Assembly (NCBI GenBank): GCA_013396915.1
Contig: VWZL01000443.1
Span: 1,921 to 65,920 of the forward strand
From: Stercorarius parasiticus
Lineage: Eukaryota > Chordata > Aves > Charadriiformes > Stercorariidae
DNA length: 64,000 nt
Direction: 5' to 3'
Position 1 is the stretch's first letter; each line of letters starts with the position of its first letter. The notes beneath the pieces are model-generated. The model saw nothing but the letters and a program-made list of their open reading frames with translations. It had not been told where the DNA came from and made no database searches. Position numbers and translations under genes: made by a program. Positions 1 to 13,300 of the stretch are shown here, in pieces.

Positions 1-170
1 TTTTTTTGGGGTGTGTGTGTTAGTGCGACATCTTGAAATCTCTTTTGTTCGAATTGTTGCATCTCGATGCTGGCATCGGTGCTCGTTCCTCCTCCGCCCC
101 TTTTCCTCCCCAGCGGATGCTCTCGTCCAAAATTAGGCGATGGGTTTCTCTTTAGGGTGAGCATGCTTAA
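1..170. promoter_or_regulatory. CpG-rich left edge, possible shore of the BASP1 CpG-island promoter
   Basis: About nine CpG dinucleotides occur in 170 bases, together with C-rich tracts near 90..113. This density is far above the following kilobases. A donor-like site (AGG followed by GTGAGC, boundary 156/157) is present. It could be the end of the first exon or simply early intron. Confidence 0.35.
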
Positions 171-3100
171 GCCTGTTGGAAATGGATAATTTTGTAAGCT
201 AATGACTGTTAGTTTCTGAACAGAGACAACTGGTGTATTTGTCAAGCTGGAGTTAAAGAAGACAAAAGAATATTGCAAGTGGGCTCTAAAACAGAGGATG
301 GCAGTGGGTTTTATTGCTTCCCCTCTAGGATGATGAGCATTTGCTGGAAAATATACACCCCGAGGCCCCTTGCATGGTGATTACTTGGTATTTCCAGTGT
401 TTTCAATTAAGGTCCCTTCTGAAGAAGCGCTGCCATCGGAGCCCTAAAATCTGCCCTGCTGTCACCTCTCTGCTTGCCAGATGCTTGCCAGGCACCACCT
501 AGACCAGTGTTCAGGCTTCAAACACTGAGGTTTTTTTTCCATCATAGCGGTTCCCCATTAAGCACGGGAGCAGTGAGAGCCTGGGGTGGGCAGTGCCGAA
601 CCAGGGGAAGATGCGGCATCTGCTGCCACAGCTGTCTCCAGTGGAGATACCTTGACCCTCACAATCCTTTTGTCTTCAGAGGGTTTCCAAGAATTTTGGA
701 CCGACCCTTCAAGCTTTAGTGGGGAAGGGAGGAACTACGGGCATGGCCAAAGGTTTTTGCACTTGCTGTCTCACAGAACTTCCTATGAGGGAGAAGCTTT
801 GCTTTGTGATCTTCCTACCTGCCGGATTGTAGGCAGTGAATATTTTCTTTTTGTCTGGCTGTTGTAGTTTCACTGGAGAGCGCCAACTCTGGTCTGTGGA
901 TGGAACAAACCCAAAGCGTAGGGAAATTGATGGTGGCTCTGTCTGTTCTTGTATGCTTCATGTATGAAATAGCTGATTATGTAATTCAGGGAAATTGTAC
1001 GTAGCTGCCAAAAAGCAATCATGCAGCAGGTTTTTCTGTTGATATGAACCTCCAAGCATATCATATCCATTTAAAATAAAATCAGCATCAAAAATTACTG
1101 TTCCACTTATTGCGTGAAGCAATGATCATGCTTTTTTTTTTCTCCTTCTTTTTCTTTTTTTTTCTTTTCTTGCCTCTCTTTCCATGCTTCTTTACGTTTG
1201 AAATGCAACACCCACTGAAGCATCCTGGTAATAAAAGATTGATTTATTTCAGAAAGTGGCATATCTTTGGAGCATACCCCTTCCCTGACACTATAGGGTG
1301 TACACACCCCGTAATTTCAGAACTGTCTCTAGAACTATCTCTAGTCCTTAAGTATTTGTGTGTTTTGGTCTTTTAATATTAAGTCTCTGGAATAAATTGT
1401 GTTTTCCAAGTGAAGCTTCTTGTGTTTGTGTTGTGTTCTACTGGTAGCTTTGCCCCATGGAGTGAACCATGAAGTCCTTCAGCAGAGCCTCCCGTGTACA
1501 GGACAGCTTCCATCTGAACAATGCCAAATTCTTCCCTTGTGCAGGCATCCACCCAGGCCCCAATGGGATACACTGAGGGACAGAAGCTGGTTGCAGGGCA
1601 GGAACAGGCCTTCCCATGAAATCTTGAGAGAATTCTGCGCGGCTACATTTTCAGGCATTCAGCTGCCATTGAGCTACTAATTGTTTGGAAACTTGCCATT
1701 GAAAGTTGATTTTGCACTACTTTTGAAAACAAGAATTTCAGAGTTATTTCCTTTTTTTCCCCCCTCCATCTGCAAGAAGAGGATGCTACATGTGTATGTA
1801 CACGTTTGTGTGCAAAACCCTGGTCTCGATTTAGGTCTGTGGGTGCAAATGTAGTGTCCTTGTCTGCACTGTAAATGTAATGGTTAAAACCTGAGAGGTC
1901 TTCAGGTAAGAAAACTGGATGCTATTCAAATATAATGAAGAGTTACCAACCAATATTCAAGGCCCCACCTTCTTTCCTACAAGGGTAGTAAAGGCAGTTT
2001 TGAAGTACTGTACAGATGTGTTGAGATAGCTTCATAACTAAAGAAAGAAAAGCTAGGAGGGGCTTGTGTAGCTTCTTCTCTATCAATCAGGAATGACAAG
2101 AATGAGGTAACAACTAGAGAAATCAAAGAAATTCCTGAAAGCATTAGAGACTTGAAAATAGAAACCATATGCAGCATAATAGAGGTTTCATACGTTAGTA
2201 GGAAACACTTTGAAGATTAAAAAAAATGCAGGGGGAAGGAGGGGGGAAACACCTCGTGCGGAATGGAAAGGACTTTCAAGTCTTCTCTACAGCATCTTGT
2301 ATCTCCCAGCTGTCTGTCTTAAAAGCGTGATGCCAGCTAAGCTTCTTACTTCAGGATGGAGAAATGCGGTTAGTATAAAAATGTAGCTATTGGTTGTTTG
2401 GTATGAAAATTCTTAAGTTTAAAATAGAAACTGATTGATAGCAACATGATTCCTCAAACATGAAAGATTCCTGACTTGCCAGAATCTGAAAATAAGATCC
2501 TTTGACTTTCTTCAGCACACCAATAAATGTAAAGAGAACTGATTTGTAACACATGTGGAACGGTCAGGTTTTGCCTGGGAGCAAGATGTGTAGTAATTCC
2601 CTCTTAAGTATGGTTAATGGAATTTAACTCTGAGGAAACAGTTTTATTAATAAAAACCTTCTGTCTTAGGATATAAATCAGAGGCCGATCTCTTTTGATG
2701 TGTTTGGTATTGTGTTCTGCAGAATAGAAAATAAGTAGGCTGTAGAGTTGATCTCACTTGCAGGGTGTAGACTGCCAAGTACCTCACCAGGGCTGTAGCA
2801 TTGGGAAAGCCACATGCTTTTTAGTCACATGTTGCATAGTTTAGATTTTAGCCTGGTAAGTAGTGCCACATATGATTACGATCTGCTGATCCAGGGATAT
2901 TTTATTATTTTTTTTTTTACCCTGTAGGAATTTGAATGTCTTCTCGAAAGATTTGATTTTATGTATGCCTGCCCTAGCAGTTGTTCAGAGCGGCATGCAC
3001 TTCGTGTTTAGTGTAAATCGTAGGACTGATGGTAGGAGCTTCATTTTGATTAGAGACTTGCTGTCCTTACGAAGGATACAACACTGAATGTAGAATAAAT

Positions 3101-6100
3101 TTGGGCCTTAACCACCTACCTTTTGCTACTTATAAATGTATTTTGATGGCTGCTTGCTAATGATGTCATGATGGTGGTTTTAGTACTGACTCATTGGCAT
3201 GAAGAGGATATGAGTGCAATGCTGATGCATAACCTTTTACTCCAGGCAAAAGTCTAGTTACTATAATGGCAAAGCTTCCCATAGGAATAATTTTAATGGC
3301 AGAAATCTGTGCTGTCGTGACTTTACATGACAAATGGAAGCCACTTCTCTACAAGTAGTAAAATCAGGGGGCTGCTGGACATCTCCTGTTTCAATAGTCC
3401 TTAAATACTCAATCGGGTGTAGAGCATAACCCCTGCAAAAAGATAGAGCTTGTTCTCATTTGTGAATTTATTTTCTGCTGTTACTGTTTTCCTTATGTGA
3501 TCGGTTGGTGAAGGAGGGGCTCATATTCAAAATTACAGCTTGACGTTATTAACTGTTTTAGGATGAAGTAGAAGGTGGTCACATAGCAGGATGCTGTAGA
3601 TGTGCATCTGCTAGACAAATTTAGGATGATTGCTGAACTATGGAGAAGAAATGAAGCAAAGTTAGACAAAGCAAAGAATGGTTCAACAATAGTAGAACTG
3701 GTACACATCTCTCTCATCTAACTACCTTAGAAAAGCACACCGAAAACAAGTGCAAATGAGGATGTAGAAAACAGTGAAAACCCAGTTGCAAACATGTAAT
3801 CAACATGGGAGAGTAAAACCATGAGAAACCCTTTGGTACATCTGTTTGTCCAAGATAGACTGGAGCCCAAGAATTGCTACATCAGCTTCCTGTAATCATC
3901 CTTCCTGAAAGCAGTGGAGCGTGTCATTCGGGGAGAAAGAAAACAAAAACAAAGCCAAAACCAGGCTAAAGGTGGTATAAATCCAGGAGTCTGGAAAAAG
4001 ACAGGGTGAAACCTGTCGCCACTAGATGTGGTGCTCAGATGGTTTCAGCATTCCCCATTCATATGCAAAGTTTCCTGTTGCTTGTATTTTGGCCAGCACC
4101 GGTAGGTGCATGATTGACTTCTGCTACTAATTGTGCTGAGCTGGTGGGAGGAAGCAAATTCAGTGAGTGAGCTCTGAGGTGGTGAAAACAGCTGTTGGGA
4201 GTTTCTTGCCATCACCACAAAAGCTGGGGCAAACGGGGAAGATGTGCTAGCTGCTCTAACCAACAGGTTTCTGAACCAGATGGGCTAAGAGAGTGGGGCT
4301 CGTTCTCCTCCAGCAGCGTTGCTCAGCCCTGTCTGCAGACTCTGCACCAGTGACCGTACAGCCCGCCCTGGGAGTAGCTGGTCTCGCTGAAGAGTGGGTG
4401 AAAGCTGCCTGTTGACTCTTGCTTTCCTTTTCAGATCTACAAGCCCTGTGAAGCAAGGGAGACAACAGCTCCCCAGAGCATAAAAATGAAAATCTGGCCA
4501 GATTTTCCAGGCTTTTCCATTCCATGCTTTGCTTGAGATGGAGTAGAGCATACTGTTGGTTTGTAACTTGCTTTCACTAGGAGCATGTGAGGCCTTGGCA
4601 GCGTACCTGAGTGCTCCGGATAGCCCCATAGCCTACAATTCAAGTGACAAAATTGGCAGACTAAAGTAATGAGGAAAATATGGAAACTCTTTCCCTGTTT
4701 GCAGTCCATATGTGCTCTGCATAACTCAAACATTCATAGTGAAGAGCATCCTGATGCCTCTAGAAAGCTGCATCCAGACTGTGAGAGTTCAAGGAGACTG
4801 ACAAGTTGTCCATGCAGACAATTTTGATGGATCTGGTATCATCCACAGGGAAGGATTTTGGTAAGATGGATATATCCATTCTCTGTTCCTGTACGCTGTT
4901 CCCTTTCCTCATTTCTTACCCTCAGAGATCTTCACCTTGAAGAAAACCATCCCACAGTGCATCCCACAGCAGAACCCCTTTTAAGCTATTTGTGGCCCTC
5001 TGACGTTCCACCAGTATTGTACATTTTAATGATTTCCTCAGTGCTAATTTCCCTAGGTGATATTTAGAGGAACATTCAGCTTTCTGCATAGTGGCACATA
5101 CTTTACATCCAGTTGCCTTGAACTGATGACATTGCCTTAATGAATAGTACTTTTAGAACCGAGCTAAGTAAGAGCTGCTGTGTGCACTGAAATAGGATGG
5201 CTTACCCGAGTGTACTCTTTTCCCGTGCATGCAATATTGAATAAAAACTTCACCAGAGCTCAAGAAAACTAATATTACAGTAGTTTTTTATAAGCACTAG
5301 AATAATTATGAGGTCACTGAAAGTTCAGCTGTCATCCTCTTCCATAGATGAGTCAATGACTGACAGATTCATGAACAAATTATTGGTGGGGATGGCAAGA
5401 GCAATGTGGCACTCGCTCTTCATGGTGTCTCAATCCTGACTGAACAATAGACTCTATTGGCAATCTGCTATGGCACAAAGTGGCCTTCAGTGCTGAGGTG
5501 GCTTCTGTTACCAAGGGTTCAAACTATACTGCAAATCACCTACAGGTGTTTTTGTAAACATCTCTTGAAACAATGCTGTCACCAAGGCATCATGGAGAAA
5601 AGCAAACACATCAATCATCAAATGGCAGATATAATGGATCCCCCTTGCTTGAAGCAGGATAAATATTGTGTGTCTAAATACTTACCATCTCTGTTCTAAC
5701 TTGGAGTTGACACATGGAGGACAGTGTTGAGGGAAACGGACTGGCTTTGTGTGCTCTCCCACAGCTATTGACTGTGTGAGGCAAGAGACTGAACATCCAA
5801 GTCCCTCACCATCTACCACACAGAGCTGATAGGGAGTGAAGGAAGTTCTGCACTGACAGATTTATGTTCAAAAAAACAGTCTGTCTAGGAGTTTGCTGTG
5901 AAACAGTGGCAGTAAATTTACAGTCTGTGAATAGAAATATTTATCTCAGCAGCTTTTTTTTCCCTTTCTACTTCAAAAACAAAGTTTGTTGGCACGTTTG
6001 TTCCTGGTTAAAGAAGCCGTTCAATACACTTGATATCAACTTTGTATTCTAACGTGTTGGGATATACCTTATTACATTTGTGCATATTTGTAAATGCATC

Positions 6101-7954
6101 ACAGTAAAAAAAATTCTGTTGTCTTCGAGCTAACTCTGACTCTGTATCCTTCCTTCTCATGCCTCTGTAGACCATTTATCTTTACTTCAATTAAATTATC
6201 ACAACTGGTTATGTTGCCATTCCCCTTGGTTATCCTCTCTAGAAGTCCGTATTTTCAGCTGTGAACTAACTCAACCTATTTCAGAGAACACCTCATTAGT
6301 CACACTTGAACATGCACTATGCGCATTAGCAGGTATTCAGAACGCAGTAAGATCTATGTCATAAGCTTCGATGTGTACTGTCATTCCTGTGTAATACAAA
6401 GCGGAGATATGAGAACAGAACCACTTATTGCAAAACTTTAATTCCAAACTCTGAAATTAATGTTACTAGGCCCCAGCTGTTTGCATGGATATGGCTCCCA
6501 AATCTAGATGTTCACTAGAGTGAGATCATATCAACATGAGAACTCGATCTTAAACAAAGTTTTATGCAAATCCTGTAATAATATGGAAATCTTGGATCTC
6601 TGCCAGCCAAAACCATTCAACACTCTTACCTTCTTGAAGAAATATTAATGTGATTTCTCCTTGTGTTGGCTGAAAAGGAACATAATTTTTTCCTTTTTAC
6701 ATGGTGTTTTAAGCAAAACTGTCACATGACTAAATGGAAAAAAAACCAACCCCAAACCCAAACCTGTATGTGATAGCTTGTATTGTCAGTCTTATTTTCA
6801 GGACGAACTAGATCTGTTTGATTCCTGTAGGACATTAAACAAATTGCTGCAAGATCATAATTAAACTACATTAGTGAGTTGCAAAACCTTCCAAAACACA
6901 TTTTAAGGGGAAACATTTGCTATTATAATAGACAAAGCTTGTCTGTCAAGCTGTGGCTTTGCTGGGCTGCATATTGCATAGAGGCCAGTAGCTGTCACAG
7001 TCATATTGGCCTGAGTTGCTTTCATAGAGAAACCCTTCTTTTGGTCCACTTCTAATTGCTTGAGATTTTCATTGTGTCCAAATAAAGCACAACATCTATA
7101 AATGATGGAGACAACAACATGATTGCTGTGCGAATTCATTATGGGTGCCATCTAAATGAGTGCCATGTTCAGGCCAAATGAGTTCACGATGGCAAATATA
7201 TGTGCCTTTTTTCTAAAGTACAAGTTTGTAGCTACAGATAGAGTGAAGACACAAAATAGCCTTTGGCCACTGTGGAGGGTCCTCAGGTAGGGGGCCAGAG
7301 AACTGACGTGGATTGATTTAGGTCATCTCCTGTACATTGAGCTCCCAAAGAAGACCAAAAGACTAAAAGGAGATTATTTTCATTAGAATTACAACTAGTC
7401 ATCTCAGTTAATTAACTCATTAAATAGAGAAAACTTAGAGCAATGTGAGAACCAAAATAATAGATAAAAAAGTTTATTCGCAGCTCGATCTCTGCCCATG
7501 AGCCCTTGCAATTTTCAAATGCTAATGTTGGTTTCAAGTATGCAGCGTTTTCTTGCGTTGCAGCAAATTTCCACAGTCCTCCCTGGTCCCAAACTTCCTT
7601 TTCAACACCTTTGGCATCTAACTGGGGGTCTGCTACGTGCTTCTCACAGCATTTTTCCAGTTTTGTTCCTGAGCTGCAGGTTCCCAGCTTGATTCTCTCA
7701 CCTGTCTCACCCCACCGCCTCCAGAAACCTTCTCTCCCCTGAGCAGCCCCAGGGACTCCTCCAGGCAAGGAGCTCCTGTGGCCACTCAGTCTTCTTAAAA
7801 CAAAAAAAAAGAAAATGAAACTGTCTAAGGAGCCTTCTGCGCTGTGTTTGGTGGCTTTGGTGGGACTGCATCCATGGGGCATACATGGTGTGAAGTGCCA
7901 GTCATCAGCTGCTGTGTTAATGATGTTCGTTGACTCCCTGCACTGGCAAGGAGA
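171..7954. other. Intronic stretch with no gene or clear repeat
   Basis: A/T-rich unique sequence. It contains a homopyrimidine tract near 1130..1182, a slightly GC-rich patch near 4290..4400, and a consensus AP-1 site (TGACTCA) at 3187..3193. No coding sequence or recognised mobile element was seen. Short frames on both strands overlap each other and look random. Confidence 0.6.
1130..1182 (+). repeat. Homopyrimidine (T/C) tract
   Basis: About 50 bases of nearly uninterrupted T and C (T-runs broken by single C's, then CTC-rich). This is low-complexity sequence; it creates artefactual Phe-rich (+) and Lys/Glu-rich (-) reading frames. Confidence 0.8.
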
Positions 7955-8215
7955 CCAAATAGCTAACTTAATTATTACAAATTCCCTGTTTTATCTTAAT
8001 TAATCTAGCCATATGATTCTGGTTCCCTGATCTAATTAGCTAGGGAGATAGTTAAATATAACTTCATGTTTCTAGGCGCATTTAGCTCTTCGTGGTTAAA
8101 TCTGCTCACGGCTCCTAAGAGGCTATATTTAAAAGTTATGGAGTCACAGCCGGGAATACCTCCCAGCTGCCCTTCATCTGAAATAAAAAATAAAGAGTTC
8201 ATCTTAATTAACATG
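7955..8215. promoter_or_regulatory. Candidate homeodomain-type enhancer / conserved non-coding element
   Basis: Four TAATTA-core sites occur in about 245 bases: TAATTA at 7969, TTAATTAA at 7996, TAATTA at 8033 and TTAATTAA at 8204. The sequence is non-repetitive and non-coding. Clusters of such sites are typical of developmental enhancers bound by homeodomain proteins. Regulatory function is inferred; no conservation data were available. Confidence 0.35.
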
Positions 8216-8940
8216 GTGGAATAATTTTTTATGTTAACAATACACCTCATAACTTACAATCACGTTAAAGCCTTTCATGGAAACTAGGAGGCATCTATCT
8301 CTGTTCTGCCACTAAGGACTAGCAAGTAACTGTGTTGTACACAAGAAATGGGATTTCCACTGTTCGAGTAGATAAAGATAACTTTAGATTCTATGTGGGA
8401 AATAGTTGCCCTTTGCTCTGTAACAGATGGAAGATGGCCAGTAACCTGAGTTAAAATAATTGAAAGAATTTGAAATGGATAAATCATAGTAAAAATTCCT
8501 TGTCCATGGAGGCATTTCTAATAAAGACTGTACGTGGTAGCCATAAAGAATATGTGATCAGAATTATCACAAAGAAGATTTTGTTGGCCAGAAAGGGACA
8601 ACACGAGTAAGAGAGGTCCACTTCCTAGTTGTGCTAAGCGTTCGCTACCAAAATTGAATAAATTGCTTTTTAACTGGCCCAAAATGGACATCTAAGCATT
8701 TCCTTTCATGTACTATAAATTGAAAGTTTAAAGATATTTCTTGCATGGGTCATATGCCACATAAAAGAGAGATACCATTCAAGTGGGTGCACATGTAAAC
8801 AGTAAGTGATCAAACAGGACCTATGAAAGGAATAAAAAAAAAAGCATTGTTTTTGTGCAGCATAAAGAAGAGAATGATTATTTTAAGAAGAGGTAAGACA
8901 ATAACCAGTGAGAGATCACTTAAATGTAGCTCATTCTGCC
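8216..8940. other. Intronic stretch, nothing recognised
   Basis: A/T-rich unique sequence between the TAATTA cluster and the CR1 fragment. No coding potential or repeat recognised. Confidence 0.55.
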
Positions 8941-9005
8941 TTGGGGAAAGAAGAGGGACTATCTAGACTTCTCTTGAGGTCCCTTCCACCCTATGGTTTG
9001 TGGGA
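8941..9005 (+). mobile_element. Degenerate CR1 LINE 3'-end fragment
   Basis: The stretch includes a version of the CR1 tail (GACTATCTAGACTTCTC, then GAGGTCCCTTCCACCCTATGG). It resembles the well-known bird CR1 3' end, a GGAACTAGATGATCT-like segment followed by AGGTCCCTTCCAACCC. Only the last ~65 bases are recognisable, so this is an old 5'-truncated copy with no coding capacity. Confidence 0.65.
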
Positions 9006-9789
9006 CTAGGCACATAGGGAACCTTTGGAGCAAGCTTATTCTTGAGTCCAGAGAAAATTAGTTCAGTTGAAACAAAATCATTCCCAAGCGTGCTAATTTA
9101 TTGGCACTGTGTCTGAGCTCTGTTAAAATAGAGATCAAAAGATAAACCCTCTGCTAAGATGTGTTATGGACATGATATGTGCTAGAAAGAAATATACAAA
9201 TAAGGCTTTTCTAGAGCCGGCAAGAGGACATTTAATGTATTGATGGTGAACAGCACAGGTTGTTGAACAGAGATTTCTCATAGTGCTTTTGACTTTCATT
9301 CCTGAAATGTGCTGTAAGTTTGAGGCTATTCTTCAGATTGGGGCTGGTGTGCAAGAAGGGGAGTAAAACTGACAGAAGCAATTGAGGATTTTCAGTTCCT
9401 AAATTTTATTTCAAGGTGGTGATATGTAGTCACATGGGTGTGTTTGAAAATTGTAAGCCCAGGATGAAATTTTGTGACTTCATCTGAGGGCAGCTGCCTA
9501 ATTCTGATTGATATGACACTAGAATGTCTTTTGTTACTTAATCTCTAGGCTGCAGAGACGTTTGCTGGGTTGTTCCACAGATGAGTGGAGAATCTAACTG
9601 CATAACAAAGGCTATACACACGTTTTCAACACATGGTTGCTCAAACTTAATGGCATAATAACAATAGCTTTGAAGGTTAAGCCTGATATAAATTAGGCTC
9701 ATTTCTAAAGAAATCCTTGGTGTGTATTCATAAATGGTTTTGAATAGACCTAATGTTTAGCTGAACAAACATCTCTGTGCAATCTATCT
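9006..9789. other. Intronic stretch, nothing recognised
   Basis: Unique A/T-rich sequence with no gene, RNA or repeat that I can support. Confidence 0.5.
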
Positions 9790-10330
9790 TTTGTGTGCAG
9801 GTGGGCAGCTGCCGCTGAAGTTCCTGGTTCAGTCCCAGGGGCTGTCCATGCTGCGGCTACTTTGTACTACGTCTTTGAAATCAGTCGACCTTTTTGTCCA
9901 TGAGGGCAACCTGAGATGTATTAGTTGCCCTATACGCTTACTGGAAATAGTGTCGTGCTCTTAAGAAGCATTTGCGGGATTTGTACCTGTGTTTCTGTTT
10001 AATGAACCAGATTCTTGGCTAGCTGCCCGTATCTTGGTGTTATTGGAGATGAGGAAATACTCACCTTCGTTTAGCTGCTAATTGTTAGATTATTCAGCGA
10101 CGTATGGATTTCGAGCCATGCACAACAGTGTATTGGCATTCTCTGAAGCAAAACTCTCAATGAGGGAGGCATGTTTGGGAGCAGAACTAGAGTTGTGGGC
10201 TTGATTCTGGTTTTATTTACATTGTTGATCGCGACTATTTGCTTGGAATCTAATTAAGTTGTACTAATAAAGGCAGAGCTGTGAGCCGCTCGAATTCCAC
10301 GGTAATTTGGATGGTTGGATGGGCAGCACT
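9790..10330. promoter_or_regulatory. CpG-retaining unique block, candidate conserved element
   Basis: I count about 17 CpG dinucleotides in ~540 bases, several times the surrounding density. Embedded are a CTAATTAAG site near 10251 and CAGCTGCCGCTG near 9807. CpG retention in a non-island intron suggests an unmethylated or conserved regulatory element. No open frame explains it. Confidence 0.3.
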
Positions 10331-13300
10331 GATTTGGTCTGATGCTCTTATGTGATATAACAGTGCTTGTGTTTGCAGTCGTAATACATAAGCATTTGCC
10401 AAAACATTAAATCCTGGTGTCCTGTCATCTGCTTGCTTTTCTTCCTATCTTCCTCCTTGGTTCCCTTAAGAAACTAATGGTAGGTTAATTTCGATAGTAT
10501 TGATGTTGAAGGTGAGTTTCCTACTGCCTGAAGAGGAAGAAGGATTATCTTTTAACTCTGTAGAAGGTAAGTGTGTGCAGCAGTGCAGTTTTCATGTTGA
10601 GTAGATAGGTCAGAAAAAAACATGCCTTAGGTTAGGATTCTTTTGGTCAGAGAGAAAATCCCTGGCATTAGGTCTGATTAATATTAATAAGCTCATACAA
10701 ACTGGCAGAAAGAACTGCAGAATAGTTTGTAGAGCAGAAATTTTTTTTTTCGAGTGCATGGGCCTGTACATGAGAAACAGCAGACCTGGTAATTACAGTA
10801 ACGAGGGAAGCAAATGCATCCTACTATGCACTGGTATATACTAGGGCAGGTAGGGAGCGTATAGTAGTGCATAGACGGGCAGTGCTCTCTTACTTCTCTG
10901 TGTGGGAGCTACTGAATGAGGGTGGTGGTTTGGGGTGGTCCATGGGGCTTTCGGTGCTTGTGCTGGGTTTGAGTCAACACCCTGCATCAGAGCTGGCTTC
11001 AGCTGTGCTTTGGTGAGGAATCTGGTTTCGGTAAAAGTGTTCACAAGTGATCCAACCAAGCCTGTGTCATCTATCAGCTGCCGTACAGAGCTCTGCAGTA
11101 CAAGCAATAGGTAAGCAAGATGAAGCGCTAAAAATGGCCGTGCTGGAACTTCATTCAAGGGTTGATATGCCCTAGAAAGTAGCTTTTATCTCCAAGTATT
11201 ATGTGCATGCCAATGTTTAAACTCCGGAGCTGGGTCGATTTGTCATAGAGAAATACTTGACATGTATAAAGCAGATATAGCTGGCATAATTAGTCTGCTT
11301 CTACAAAAACCTTTTCTACTTAAGAGACAGGCCAATGAAAATAAACATGAACTTTAAAATCCACCCTCAAGTTTGTATTTCAGTATTGGAGTATGCTTTT
11401 GAGACTACTATCTGCAACAGTAGGAGAGTAAAAACATTTTCCTTTTCTACCATAAGGTAACTAACCACTTAATAAAGAGTACAGTTCATAGAGTTTTGAG
11501 GTTTAAGACCTAAGTCATGCAACAGCATACATAGCCTATGGATTAATAAGTGTTAATTAAAGAAAGGCATATATCACATGCTTGTTGGTAAAGCACCCTG
11601 AGGATGTGCAGCAATAAGAAAACCTTTTATAAAAACTATGATGTGAATTATTTGAAATTTGAATATATTTTAATAGATTTTGTAGCTTCCTATGTAGTAC
11701 CACATCCTTTGCATTTTTTTTCACCAAATGGCAAGTGTAATATTGATGGGAGGAAAGTTTAAGTGAAATCCTATCAACAGTTTCTAGTCAAGTGAATAGT
11801 ACTTTTGACTTTATAATTTTTATTGTCTTTTACCTTTGTAGAAAGATTGTCATAAAAAGGTTTGAGATTTGGCCATGCCAGTGGAGCTGGCTGGGAATCT
11901 TTCAATGAAATTTTTTCTACTGGAAAATGTTTGAGTTCTTGCAGCTTAAATTCTGTAGGAATGATTATATGGGTTTTTATTTCTAGCTAAAAAAAAGGAC
12001 AGGCTTACCCACTTTGAGCTAGCTAATCATGGCATAAGAAAGCCATGTGGACAGCCAAGGTTCAAATTTTTGCTCTTGCTGATTCCAGCTGGGGGATTAG
12101 ACTTCTCTCCTATAAAGCAAGAGAGTAACATTCAGCAGACTGTTGTCCAGTTTTGGTTGGGTCAGTCTCAGCCTCTACTGATGGAACTGGCTACTCCATC
12201 CTATATAAACTACCAACTGGCAAGAGAACGTCTCCGGTCAGCACTCACTGAAGAGTTGAAAGCTGAGGTTCAGCTCTGAACTAGACAGAGAAGAGTTGAA
12301 TCATGCTCTTTTATAGATAAAGTGACTCTCTTGAAGCAAGGGGTTGAAACCTGTGGCAAATTTTTTGCCTGTCTGACTGTGAAAGCTCATATAAAAGTGC
12401 CATAAATGCCAGTCGTTTGGGAGACTGGACAGCTTTTTACCATGTGGCTCTAGTATAAAGCCAGTGTCTTTGTTTGGATTGATAAATTAAATATCTACCC
12501 CTTCTGCCATTTTGCAGTATTTTATTTGTAGGAGTTTCTGGGAAGATGTTCAAGTCCACAACTGCCAATTAAGTGCCTGGCACGACTCTTCATCACGGAG
12601 CTGGTCCCGCTGCTTTACGTTAGAGGCAAATTACGTTGTGTGAAAATGTTAAATTTACGTTACAACATGTGGGATGTTTTCCTTATTTGAGAGCTAATCC
12701 TGTCGATGGTGTTAGATACTTCTACCTGGAGGGTACAGGTAGGACAGCTGAAGTGAATCAGCAGCTCCTTCGGGTGGGCTGGCTGCGTGCTCTCCCCTGT
12801 TTTGCTTTGTTTTTTTCTGGCTGGGCTCCTTTGCTCCCAGCTCAGTGAGCTGCATCACCTCGCCCAGAGCTCAGCTGAGAGCCAGACCAGCTGCAAGGGA
12901 AGGGGAGCGGGCAGTGGGCCCAGCCCACTTGAAACAGCGAGCTATTTAATTTGGCTTAGCTGTATCACCTAACTGCACCTTCGTTTCAGGATTTTAATAA
13001 TTTTCAATGTTATTCCTCCAAGCGTGTTTTTCACCTAAACCCACATGTTTAAGACCAGCCATCTTATGGCTAGAACATGGAAACATCACATGATGGAATT
13101 TAAAAAAAAAAAAAAAAGTGCAAACTTTTGCAGATTAAAACCAATTGTGAAATCTTCCAATAAAATGCTTTTTGGTTTAAAATCTAGTAAGTGAATTACC
13201 TCAGTGCCTAAGGGCTAAATCTGCCCAAAGATCACTGTATGTCTGAACTACACAAAGGACTTCCAGTGTGGGAAAACAGAAGTGAGTTAACTCAGATGGT

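Noticed and set aside
1107..1376. Phe-rich (+) and Lys/Glu-rich (-) frames
   Set aside because: Both come from the homopyrimidine tract.
2231..2246. Possible G-quadruplex
   Set aside because: Only two long G-runs and a GG are present; it lacks four runs of at least three G with proper loops.
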